Notes under the pieces: generated by a model | Databases searched by the model: none | What the model was told of the DNA's origin: nothing | Seen by the model: the letters and a program-made list of their open reading frames with translations, nothing else | Source of the DNA: Gracilimonas sp965227215 | GTDB lineage: Bacteria; Bacteroidota; Rhodothermia; Balneolales; Balneolaceae | DNA length: 64,000 nucleotides | Direction: 5' to 3' | Assembly: GCA_965227215.1 (NCBI GenBank) | Contig: OZ245729.1 | Location: 3,348,001 to 3,412,000, forward strand | Shown: piece after piece, positions 44,705 to 52,385 of the stretch | Position numbering within the stretch: position 1 is the stretch's first letter | How the letters are laid out: each line of letters opens with the position of its first letter | Translations under genes and position numbers: made by a program

Positions 44705-44974
44705 ATGGCTGCTTCAAAGAAAAATTCTAAGACCAAACGCGACATTGAGGAGACTATCTACGATACAACCGAAGCTCTTCAGAATAAAGCAGAAGAAACA
44801 TATGACGTTTTGCTTGATCGTTTAAAGTATGAGCGAGACGGCCTCGAACGCGAATTAAAGCATGAATACCGCAACGCCCGAAGATATGTGCGCGCTAACC
44901 CTGAACAAGGTTTGGGGATCGCATTTGTAGCCGGGTTACTGGTTGGCGCTCTGCTTACCAGAGGTGGTAAATAA
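44705..44974 (+). CDS. DUF883/ElaB-YqjD-like membrane-anchored protein
   Basis: An 89-residue protein with a charged helical N-terminal part (repeated Glu/Lys/Arg heptads) and a single C-terminal membrane segment with glycines (GLGIAFVAGLLVGALL). The NPEQGLGIA entry to the helix is typical of the ElaB/YqjD group, whose enterobacterial members bind ribosomes at the membrane in stationary phase; whether that holds here is unknown. A strong ribosome-binding site (AAAGGAGA) precedes the ATG. prfB starts 19 bases downstream. Confidence 0.75.
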   Translation: MAASKKNSKTKRDIEETIYDTTEALQNKAEETYDVLLDRLKYERDGLERELKHEYRNARRYVRANPEQGLGIAFVAGLLVGALLTRGGK

Positions 44975-44993
44975 AATATATTCAACTACACAG

Positions 44994-46104
44994 ATGGCAA
45001 TAAATACTGATCACCTTAACGAACTCTACGAGCGTGTGGACGCGCTCAGGGGGTATCTTTGACTACGAAAAAAGAAAAGTCCGAATAATAGAACTTACCG
45101 AACACACCCAGGATCCTAATTTTTGGAATGACCCGGACAAAGCTCAATCTATAATGAAAGAGCTGAATCATGAAAAAAGTCTGGTGGAAGGCTGGGATAA
45201 CCTGAACGATCTCCGGGAAAGCATCAATGTGTATCTTGAATTCCAGGAGATGGGCGAAGATGTAGAGGATGATTTACAAGCCGAGTACAAAAAGCTTGAG
45301 AAGGCTCTGGAAGATATGGAGCTCAGGAACATGCTCAGCGGACCGGATGATCACCGGGATGCGATTGTTACATTCAACCCCGGGGCAGGTGGTACGGAAA
45401 GCCAGGATTGGGGCGAAATGCTTTACCGGATGTACACCCGTTGGGCTGATAAAGCCGGGTTCAAGGTTTCCGTAGTTGATTATCAGGATGGAGATGTGGC
45501 CGGACTTAAAAGTGCCACCATTGAAGTTCAGGGTGATAACGCCTATGGATTTCTGAAAGCAGAAAGTGGAGTCCATCGTTTGGTACGGGTTTCTCCATTC
45601 GACAGTAATGCACGACGGCATACCTCATTTTGCTCCGTATTTGTTGCCCCGCTGATTGATGATACTATCGAATTAGATATCAATGAAAGCGATGTGGAAC
45701 TGCAACGGTTTCATTCCAGTGGTGCCGGCGGGCAGAACGTGAATAAAGTAGAAACCGGAGTTCGTTTAATCTGGGAAGGAGAACTTTCTGACGGACGAAC
45801 GGAAAAGGTTGTCGCTGAATGTCAGCAGGAGCGCTCACAGCTTCAAAACCGCGAGAAGGCGATGGTGCTATTGAAGTCCCGAATCTATGAGCTGGAAAAA
45901 GAGATTCAGGAAGCTGAAAAAGCCAAGCTTGAAGGTTCCAAAAGCAAGAACGAGTGGGGATCACAGATTCGTAGCTATGTTTTTGATGACCAGCGCGTAA
46001 AAGATCACCGCACCAACTACGAAACCAGTGATGTAAGCGGGGTGATGGATGGCGATCTGGATGAATTCATAAAAGCTTATCTCTTACAGGATGCCGAAGT
46101 ATAG
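44994..46104 (+). CDS. prfB: Peptide chain release factor 2, with programmed +1 frameshift
   Basis: Release factor recognising UGA and UAA stop codons. Translation starts at ATG 44994, reads 22 codons to CTT TGA (45057-45062) and must shift +1 to continue as GAC at 45061; the product is about 369 residues, the normal length. The stop codon read by RF2 itself makes this self-regulating. The GGQ peptide-release motif (SGAGGQNVNK) and the UGA-specific SPF (RVSPFDSNARRHTSF) are present. Its last 14 bases overlap nadB. Confidence 0.96.
45048..45062 (+). promoter_or_regulatory. prfB programmed frameshift signal
   Basis: AGGGGGTATCTTTGA: an internal Shine-Dalgarno sequence (AGGGGG, 45048-45053), three bases, the slippery CTT codon and the in-frame UGA, followed by C. 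This is the classical RF2 autoregulation cassette. Confidence 0.95.
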
Positions 46105-47674
46105 CTACGATTTTCTGGTGATTGGCAGTGGAATCGCGGGGCTTAGCTTTGCACTGAAAGCTGCTGAACACGGAACCGTAGCCATCGTTACTAAGAAAGA
46201 AATGATGGAAGCTAACACCGCTTATGCCCAGGGTGGTATAGCCGGCGTACTTGATAAGCACGATTCTTTTGAAAAACATATATCTGATACGCTGGAAGCC
46301 GGGGCCGGCCTATGCAATCGTGAGGCTGTTGACTTGGTAGTCAAAGAAGGGCCTAGGCTCATACAGGAGCTGATTGATTATGGCGTACAGTTTACCCACA
46401 AAAATGGAGAACTTGACTTAGGGCGTGAAGGGGGGCATTCGGAGAACAGAATTGTTCATGCAGCCGATGCTACCGGTTTTGAAATTGCGTCTGTTATGGT
46501 TAATCAGGCCCGGAATCACCCTAATATTGAGATTTTTGAGCATCACTTTGCCATGGAGCTGTTGACCGAGCATCATCTAGGGCAGAATGTAGTCGCACTG
46601 GATCATATCCATTGTTTTGGGGCTTATGTATTGGATGAAAAAGCCGACGAAGTAAAACGAATGCTCTCTAAAGTAACTATTCTGGCTTCCGGTGGGGCCG
46701 GTGAGGTGTATCTGCATACTACCAATCCCCCGGTTGCTACCGGAGATGGCATTGCAATGGCCTACCGTGCTAAAGCCCGGATTGAGAATATGGAATTCGT
46801 GCAGTTTCATCCTACCAGTTTAGCTATTCCCGAAGCCGGTTCATTTCTGATTTCCGAAGCCGTTCGAGGTTTTGGGGGTATTTTGCGAAACTCAGCGGGT
46901 GAGGCTTTCATGGAAGAATATGATGAGCGTAAAGAATTAGCTCCCCGTGATATCGTAGCACGTGCTATTGACGATCAGCTTAAAAAAAGAGGAGATGATC
47001 ATGTTTTTCTCGATACCACGCACCTCGATTCGGATACCATTAAAGAAGAATTTCCCACCATTTATGATACTTGTCTTAAATATGGTATTGATATCACAAG
47101 GGAACAGATTCCGGTAGTTCCTGCTACTCATTATACTTGTGGCGGGGTTGCTACCGACCTTAACGGGCAAACAACTATCCAGAGGCTCTTTGCGTGTGGT
47201 GAAACAGCTTGTACAGGATTGCACGGAGCCAACCGACTGGCATCAAACAGCCTGCTGGAGTCGATTGTATTTGCTGATCAGGCTTTCAAGAGAGCAATTC
47301 AGTTTTTTAAAGAAATGGATTTTAATATTCAGATACCTGAGTGGGATGAAAGCGGGACTGCCAATACCGAGGAATGGGTGTTAGTTTCTCATAACCGGCA
47401 GGAATTGCGCCAGGTAATGTGGAATTACGTGGGTATTGTTCGCAGCGATTTAAGACTTGAAAGAGCGGCTCGAAGAACTGAGTTGCTCTATAAAGAAACC
47501 GAAGACTTCTATCACCGAACCAAAGTAAGCGTTCCCTTATGCGAACTTCGGAATCTGGTTTGCGTGGGCTATTTGATTGTCAGATCAGCGATGCAACGCA
47601 AAGAAAGCCGTGGGCTTCACTACACAACCGACTACCCGAAAACCTACGAACAGAAAATAACTACGGTAATTTAG
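46091..47674 (+). CDS. nadB: L-aspartate oxidase
   Basis: Flavoenzyme oxidising L-aspartate to iminoaspartate, the first step of NAD synthesis from aspartate. The 527 residues begin with the FAD motif VIGSGIAGLSFALKAAEHG; ANTAYAQGGIAGV, the active-site GREGGHSENRIVHA, and HYTCGGVATDLNG with the late CTGLHGANRLASNSLLE are all typical. Start ATG at 46091 lies inside the end of prfB. No nadA or nadC is in the window. Confidence 0.95.
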   Translation: MPKYSYDFLVIGSGIAGLSFALKAAEHGTVAIVTKKEMMEANTAYAQGGIAGVLDKHDSFEKHISDTLEAGAGLCNREAVDLVVKEGPRLIQELIDYGVQFTHKNGELDLGREGGHSENRIVHAADATGFEIASVMVNQARNHPNIEIFEHHFAMELLTEHHLGQNVVALDHIHCFGAYVLDEKADEVKRMLSKVTILASGGAGEVYLHTTNPPVATGDGIAMAYRAKARIENMEFVQFHPTSLAIPEAGSFLISEAVRGFGGILRNSAGEAFMEEYDERKELAPRDIVARAIDDQLKKRGDDHVFLDTTHLDSDTIKEEFPTIYDTCLKYGIDITREQIPVVPATHYTCGGVATDLNGQTTIQRLFACGETACTGLHGANRLASNSLLESIVFADQAFKRAIQFFKEMDFNIQIPEWDESGTANTEEWVLVSHNRQELRQVMWNYVGIVRSDLRLERAARRTELLYKETEDFYHRTKVSVPLCELRNLVCVGYLIVRSAMQRKESRGLHYTTDYPKTYEQKITTVI

Positions 47675-47676
47675 CT

Positions 47677-48273
47677 ATGATTAAAGTAGGTATAACAGGA
47701 GGCATAGGATCAGGAAAAACAACTTTTTGTAAAGAATGGGAAAAGTTGGGTGCTTTTGTTCTTTACGCTGATGATTTTGCCAAGCAACTGATGCAAGAGG
47801 ATGGAGAACTTCAGAAAAAAATTAAACAGGTTTTTGGCGATAAATCATATGATGCTAATGGAAATCTGAATCGAAAATACCTTGCACGAGAAGCTTTTGA
47901 AAAAGGCAGGGTCGAAGAATTGAACGAGTTGGTCCATCCTGTACTCTGGAAACGGGCAGCAGAACTGGCGGAAGAAAAAGAAAAGGCTGGGGTTGAAATC
48001 TTTGCTAAGGAAGCGGCTATTTTGTTGAAAAAAGGAAGGCCAAAAGAATTGGACTATGTAATTATTGTGATGGCCGATGAAGATAAACGAATTAAGAGAA
48101 CTTCAGAACGGGACCAAACCTCAGAAAAAGAGATAATGGACAGAATGACCAAACAGCCCGATTTTGAAACATTAACTCACCTCGCAGACTTTGTGGTAAT
48201 TAATGATGGCACAAAGGATGAGTTGAAGGAGAAAGCAACTAAGATCTTAAACGAGATCAAATCGGCCAGCTGA
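47677..48273 (+). CDS. coaE: Dephospho-CoA kinase
   Basis: Final step of coenzyme A synthesis, phosphorylating dephospho-CoA. The 198-residue protein starts with the P-loop VGITGGIGSGKTTFCKEW, followed by YADDFAKQLM and the HPVLW and KEAAILLKKG segments of the family. I chose ATG 47677, 2 bases after the nadB stop; the frame is open further upstream inside nadB, but that stretch is not CoaE-like. Confidence 0.94.
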   Translation: MIKVGITGGIGSGKTTFCKEWEKLGAFVLYADDFAKQLMQEDGELQKKIKQVFGDKSYDANGNLNRKYLAREAFEKGRVEELNELVHPVLWKRAAELAEEKEKAGVEIFAKEAAILLKKGRPKELDYVIIVMADEDKRIKRTSERDQTSEKEIMDRMTKQPDFETLTHLADFVVINDGTKDELKEKATKILNEIKSAS

Positions 48274-48353
48274 TTAGAATTTTAAAAAATGGGAGATTTT
48301 CTCTCACAAACATGCTTATCTTTTAAAAAAGCGCTTCCAACAAGTAAAGAATT

Positions 48354-49379
48354 ATGGTGAGTACAAAAGATTCCAGATTGGTAACCCTAGAAGAATACAT
48401 TATACAATCTCAGAATAGGTTTCCGGGGGCAACAGGAGAGCTTTCACAATTGTTGAGGGATATCGGTCTTGCTGCAAAAATTATTTCCCGGGAAGTGAAT
48501 AAGGCAGGGATTACCAACATCCTTGGTTACGATGGCTCCACTAATGTTCACGGAGAATCAGTTAAAAAACTTGATCTGTTTGCCGACCAACAGCTTATTT
48601 CTGCGCTGGATCGTTCTTTAATTACCTGTATGGTAATCTCAGAAGAAAACGACGGTGTGGTAAAGTTGGGGAGTAAAGGCGGGAAATATATTGTGTATCT
48701 GGATCCTCTCGATGGCTCATCCAATATTGATGTGAATGTATCGATCGGTAGTATTTTTTCTGTGTATATGCGTGAACCTCGATTTGACCCGACTGTTCGG
48801 GAAGAAGATGCCCTGCAGCCCGGTGTACGTCAGGTGGCAGCCGGCTATGTGTTATACGGATCCAGTACCATTCTGGCTTATACTACAGGATTAGGAGTGT
48901 CTATTTTTACCTTAGACCCAAGCATTGGTGAATTTATTTTGAGCGACCGTGGCATAAAAATGCCTGAACATGGCGCTATTTACAGCATCAATGAGGGAAG
49001 CTACAACTCATGGGATGAAGGGCTCAAAAAATACATCAAGTACTGCCAGGAAGAAGATCCGGAAACCAATCGTCCTTATTCTGCCCGATATATCGGCTCA
49101 ATGGTTGCAGATATTCACCGCACACTGATGAAGGGAGGCATTTTCATTTACCCGCACAGTAAGAAGTATCCCAATGGTAAATTACGGCTCATGTATGAGT
49201 GTAATCCCCTGAGTTTTATTATTGAACAGGCCGGTGGAGTAGCTACCGATGGACAAACGCGTATTATGGAACTCCAGCCCAAATCTATTCACGAGCAAAC
49301 TCCTATTTATATTGGCTCGAAAAAGAATGTAGAAACCGTAATGGAATTCCTGGAAGAGCACGCTACGGTTGAGCAGTAG
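48354..49379 (+). CDS. fbp: Fructose-1,6-bisphosphatase class I
   Basis: Gluconeogenic enzyme hydrolysing fructose-1,6-bisphosphate. The 341 residues carry the class I metal and phosphate sites: EENDGV, LDPLDGSSNIDVNVSIGSIF (20 residues) and the substrate motif RYIGSMVADIHRTLMKGGIF; YPNGKLRLMYECNPLSFI follows. Length is normal. It is 80 bases after coaE; a long inverted repeat follows. Confidence 0.96.
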   Translation: MVSTKDSRLVTLEEYIIQSQNRFPGATGELSQLLRDIGLAAKIISREVNKAGITNILGYDGSTNVHGESVKKLDLFADQQLISALDRSLITCMVISEENDGVVKLGSKGGKYIVYLDPLDGSSNIDVNVSIGSIFSVYMREPRFDPTVREEDALQPGVRQVAAGYVLYGSSTILAYTTGLGVSIFTLDPSIGEFILSDRGIKMPEHGAIYSINEGSYNSWDEGLKKYIKYCQEEDPETNRPYSARYIGSMVADIHRTLMKGGIFIYPHSKKYPNGKLRLMYECNPLSFIIEQAGGVATDGQTRIMELQPKSIHEQTPIYIGSKKNVETVMEFLEEHATVEQ

Positions 49380-49414
49380 CTGCTTCGTTGACCTTATCGT
49401 CCGACTTTCCGTTT

Positions 49415-49477
49415 AACCCTTCCAGAGTTAAACCTTTATGCCCGAGTCAAACTAATTGGTATAACTCTGGAAGGGTT
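49415..49477. repeat. Long perfect inverted repeat after fbp
   Basis: Arms AACCCTTCCAGAGTTA (49415-49430) and TAACTCTGGAAGGGTT (49462-49477) are perfectly complementary over 16 bases and enclose 31 bases. It is followed by TTTGTTAAAAAA, so terminator function is possible, but the arm sequence looks like a dispersed intergenic hairpin. A shorter relative (AAGTCCTTCCAGACTT) is near 37030-37045. Confidence 0.7.
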
Positions 49478-49595
49478 GTTTGTTAAAAAAAGCAAGGTGT
49501 ATTCCGGCAAGCAAGCGAGCCGTTCCCGGCGTTGTAGTTAGTTAAGGTTGCCCCCTATCAGATATTTTAAAATTCATTCTTAAAACGAATTAATT

Positions 49596-49889
49596 ATGAG
49601 AATCATTGCCATTCAAAAAGAAGCTCCTGGTCTTTCAAAACGGGATTTTGTACCTCATTTAAGAGAGGAAGCCAAACGAGGCTGGGAGTTGTATAAGGAA
49701 GGCGTAATCCGTGAAATGTACTTTCGGGATGATAAACCGGAAGCAGTGCTTATTCTGGAATGTAAAGATGAGCAGGAAGCTGAGGAGAAACTCTCGACAC
49801 TTCCCTTAGTTGAGAAAGGCCTGATTTCTTTTGAGCTGATTCCACTTCGCCCGTACCATGGTTACGAACGGTTATTCGCAAAAGAATAG
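49596..49889 (+). CDS. Small muconolactone-isomerase/YciI-like protein
   Basis: A 97-residue cytosolic protein of ferredoxin-like dimeric alpha/beta-barrel type. Features are MRIIAIQKEAPG, EEAKRGWELYKEGVIREMYF, DDKPEAVLILECKDEQEAEEKL (in parts) and LPLVEKGLISFELIPL, as in the YciI and muconolactone delta-isomerase-like families. The reaction is unknown. It lies after the long inverted repeat and converges with the DUF192 gene. Confidence 0.7.
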   Translation: MRIIAIQKEAPGLSKRDFVPHLREEAKRGWELYKEGVIREMYFRDDKPEAVLILECKDEQEAEEKLSTLPLVEKGLISFELIPLRPYHGYERLFAKE

Positions 49890-49899
49890 AAGATACTTC

Positions 49900-50391
49900 T
49901 TAGAATCGAATTCGCATTCCTTCCTGAATATCGTTAGAAACGCAGTACCCGCCATTGGTTTCTACAACAAATTTGGCTGGTTTTTCAGAGGGCAGCTGTT
50001 CACTGTTAAACGGAGTGGTGTTGTTGTGAATTCTTACAATGGTGCTGTCTGCATTAACAAAAATGATATCGAGAGGCAGAGGCGTATTAGCCATATAAAA
50101 GCTGCGCGGTGCCTCATCAGGAAAAATAAATAGCATACCGGCATCCCGGGGCATTTCATTTACATCCATCAATCCCTGATTTCTTTCTTCCGGTTCATCA
50201 GCCAGGGCTACCCTCACGGTAGAAACCGCTTCACCATCCGGGGTGAGAAAAGTAACTTCTTCTACCAAATCCAATTGCCTTCCCCGGTCAGTAGAAGTGT
50301 CCTTTTTATCGGAATCTTTTTGGGAGCAGGAGAGTACGAATAGCGAACAAAATAAAGTGCAAAAGAACAGAGAGGTTATTGAGTATTTCAT
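49900..50391 (-). CDS. DUF192 lipoprotein
   Basis: A 163-residue protein with a lipoprotein signal (FVLSCSQ). The mature part is the DUF192 domain: VRVALADEPEERNQGLMDVNEMPRDAGMLFIF (read as two parts), SFYMANTPLPLDIIFVNAD and a late YCVSNDIQEGMRIRF. Function of the family is unknown; members are usually exported or archaeal single-domain proteins. It stands alone on the minus strand, convergent with the YciI-like gene. Confidence 0.85.
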   Translation of the reverse strand: MKYSITSLFFCTLFCSLFVLSCSQKDSDKKDTSTDRGRQLDLVEEVTFLTPDGEAVSTVRVALADEPEERNQGLMDVNEMPRDAGMLFIFPDEAPRSFYMANTPLPLDIIFVNADSTIVRIHNNTTPFNSEQLPSEKPAKFVVETNGGYCVSNDIQEGMRIRF

Positions 50392-50507
50392 GAATAAGAA
50401 ACGGGTTGGTGGGTGAACTTAATATATGTCAGTTTTTAAGGCAGTCGGAAAATTAACTCCAAAAATACTGAATCAAAAATGAATCTATCTTCAATCGGTT
50501 TGATTCA

Positions 50508-50538
50508 TTGAAATTTAGACGAAATAGAGCTACCTTTG
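50508..50538 (+). promoter_or_regulatory. Promoter of the rimP-nusA-infB operon
   Basis: TACCTTTG (50531-50538) exactly fits the Bacteroidota -7 box TAnnTTTG. TTGA (50508-50511) is in -33 position with 19 bases between. The predicted start (about 50545) lies inside the left arm of the leader hairpin, or slightly before it. Confidence 0.65.
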
Positions 50539-50541
50539 AAA

Positions 50542-50575
50542 AGCAGTGAGCGTCGCAAGGCACTCGCTTTTTTTT
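50542..50575 (+). promoter_or_regulatory. Terminator-like hairpin in the rimP leader
   Basis: AGCAGTG (50542-50548) pairs with CACTCGCT (50561-50568) with one bulged C, followed by eight T (50568-50575), 19 bases before the rimP ATG. It looks like an intrinsic terminator placed between promoter and first gene, so it may attenuate the operon, whose second gene is the elongation factor NusA. Confidence 0.5.
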
Positions 50576-50594
50576 GTTTCAGAATTTGATAGAA

Positions 50595-51059
50595 ATGCAA
50601 CTAGATATCACTCAAAATATTAAGGACTTAGCGGCTCCTCTTGCCGATGAGCACGATTTGTTTGTGGTGGATGTGGAATTAAAAACACATTCCGGCCAAA
50701 CCGAAGTCTGGGTTCTTTTAGACACCGAGAAGGGCGGAGTAAATATAGATCATTGCTCTGAAATTAGCCGCGAACTCGGATTTTTGATTGAAGCACATGA
50801 GCTTTTTGATAATAAATATCGGCTGAATGTTTCTTCTCCGGGATTGAGTCGTCCGCTGAGCGATCTTCGCCAATACAAGAAAAATGAAGGGCGTGTCGCG
50901 ACTATCAAATTCAAAAATACTGATGGTGAGTATAAGAAAATTGAAGGAGTAATCACCGGTATTGAAAATGAAGTGGTGGCTATAACGGACGAAGAGGAAG
51001 TGGAAACCCAGATCCCGTTCGACAACATCGTTGAAACCAAAATAATCCCCGTAATTTAA
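50595..51059 (+). CDS. rimP: Ribosome maturation factor RimP
   Basis: A 154-residue factor for 30S subunit assembly. Typical elements are LFVVDVELK, TEVWVLLDTEKGGVNIDHCSEISREL (in parts), and the strongly conserved YRLNVSSPGLSRPL. I chose ATG 50595; the TTG at 50574 lies in the T run of the leader hairpin. First gene of the conserved rimP-nusA-infB operon. Confidence 0.93.
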   Translation: MQLDITQNIKDLAAPLADEHDLFVVDVELKTHSGQTEVWVLLDTEKGGVNIDHCSEISRELGFLIEAHELFDNKYRLNVSSPGLSRPLSDLRQYKKNEGRVATIKFKNTDGEYKKIEGVITGIENEVVAITDEEEVETQIPFDNIVETKIIPVI

Positions 51060-51071
51060 TAAGTTATACTG

Positions 51072-52328
51072 ATGCAGAACGAATTATCAAAACAGATTAT
51101 CTCCTCGTTTGCCGAAATTGCACACGAGAAAGGCATTGAGCGTGATATGCTTCTTTCTATTCTGGAAGATGTCTTCCGTACCATGATTCGGAAAAAATAT
51201 GAGTCGGATGATTCATTTGAGGTAATCCTGAATGCTGACCGGGGAGAGATACAGATATTGCATGTACAGGAAGTGGTTCCGGCTGATGAGCTTACTGACG
51301 AAGTTGCTGAAATTAGCCTGGAAGATGCCCAGAAAGTAGATCCTGATATTGAATTATACGATGAGCTCGCTCAGGAAATTCAGATTACTGATTTTGGAAG
51401 AAGAGCGGTGACTATGGCTCGACAGCAGCTGGCGCAGCGAATCCGTGAGATCGAGAAAGATAATATTTATGAAGACTACACCGATCGTGTAGGAGAGATA
51501 ATTCTTGGCGATGTGTATCAGGTTCGCCATAACAAAGATATTCTCGTAAATCACAATGGGGTAGAACTGCTACTTCCCAAAAGCGAGCAAATTTACAAAG
51601 ACCGTTACCGCAAAGGCGATACCATCCGCGCAGTTGTAACGGGTGTTCATATGCGTAATGGTAATCCAACGGTGATTATCTCAAGAACTTCCGAGTTATT
51701 TCTTGAGCGACTTTTTGAAAATGAAATTCCTGAAGTGTTTGATGGTATTATTGAATTGGTTCGAATTGCTCGTGCTCCGGGCGATCGATCCAAAGTAGCG
51801 GTTCTCTCACACGACGAGCGCGTTGACCCGGTAGGTGCCTGTGTAGGCATGAAGGGGATTCGAATTCACGCTATTGTCCGTGAATTGCAGAACGAGAATA
51901 TCGATGTAATTAACTTCACCCCCGATAAAATTGAATTTATCAAACGTGCTCTGCAGCCGGCAGAGGTGCTTAAGGTGGAGCTAAACGAAGAAGCCAAGCA
52001 CGCCAACGTATTGGTTCCGGCTGATGAAGTTTCTAAAGCCATTGGTAAGGGGGGAGTAAATATCCGCCTGGCTTCCAAGCTGGCTGAAGTAGAAATCGAC
52101 GTATATCGTGAAGTAGAAGCTGAAGATGATATTGATATCGATGAGTTTGAAGTTGATTTTGGAGCAGAAGTAATCCAGATGCTTCATGACATCGGCTGCG
52201 ACACTGCACGCGCAGTACTGGAATTAGATGCAGAAGAATTAGTAAGCAGAACGAACGAAGAAATAGATCCCGAGCTTGCTGAGAAGATAATGAGTGTAAT
52301 TGCCTACGAATTCGAAGACGAGGCTTAA
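51072..52328 (+). CDS. nusA: Transcription termination/antitermination factor NusA
   Basis: A 418-residue RNA polymerase-binding factor. N-terminal domain (ISSFAEIAHEKGIERDMLLSILED in parts), S1 domain (DRVGEIILGDVYQV), and KH domains with the conserved SRTSELFLERLFENEIPEVFDG and DPVGACVGMKGIRIHAI, then a C-terminal helix-hairpin-like region (LHDIGCDTARAVLELDAEELV). Length lies between the short Gram-positive and long E. coli forms. Starts 12 bases after rimP. Confidence 0.95.
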   Translation: MQNELSKQIISSFAEIAHEKGIERDMLLSILEDVFRTMIRKKYESDDSFEVILNADRGEIQILHVQEVVPADELTDEVAEISLEDAQKVDPDIELYDELAQEIQITDFGRRAVTMARQQLAQRIREIEKDNIYEDYTDRVGEIILGDVYQVRHNKDILVNHNGVELLLPKSEQIYKDRYRKGDTIRAVVTGVHMRNGNPTVIISRTSELFLERLFENEIPEVFDGIIELVRIARAPGDRSKVAVLSHDERVDPVGACVGMKGIRIHAIVRELQNENIDVINFTPDKIEFIKRALQPAEVLKVELNEEAKHANVLVPADEVSKAIGKGGVNIRLASKLAEVEIDVYREVEAEDDIDIDEFEVDFGAEVIQMLHDIGCDTARAVLELDAEELVSRTNEEIDPELAEKIMSVIAYEFEDEA

Positions 52329-52385
52329 GTCGGCAATTCCATTTAAAAATTCTTAGTTTAACAAGCTCACATTCAAATATTCTAT

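Noticed and set aside
47539..47676. Upstream extension of coaE inside nadB
   Set aside because: Kinase similarity begins at MIKVGITGG (47677); the extension is just an open frame within nadB.
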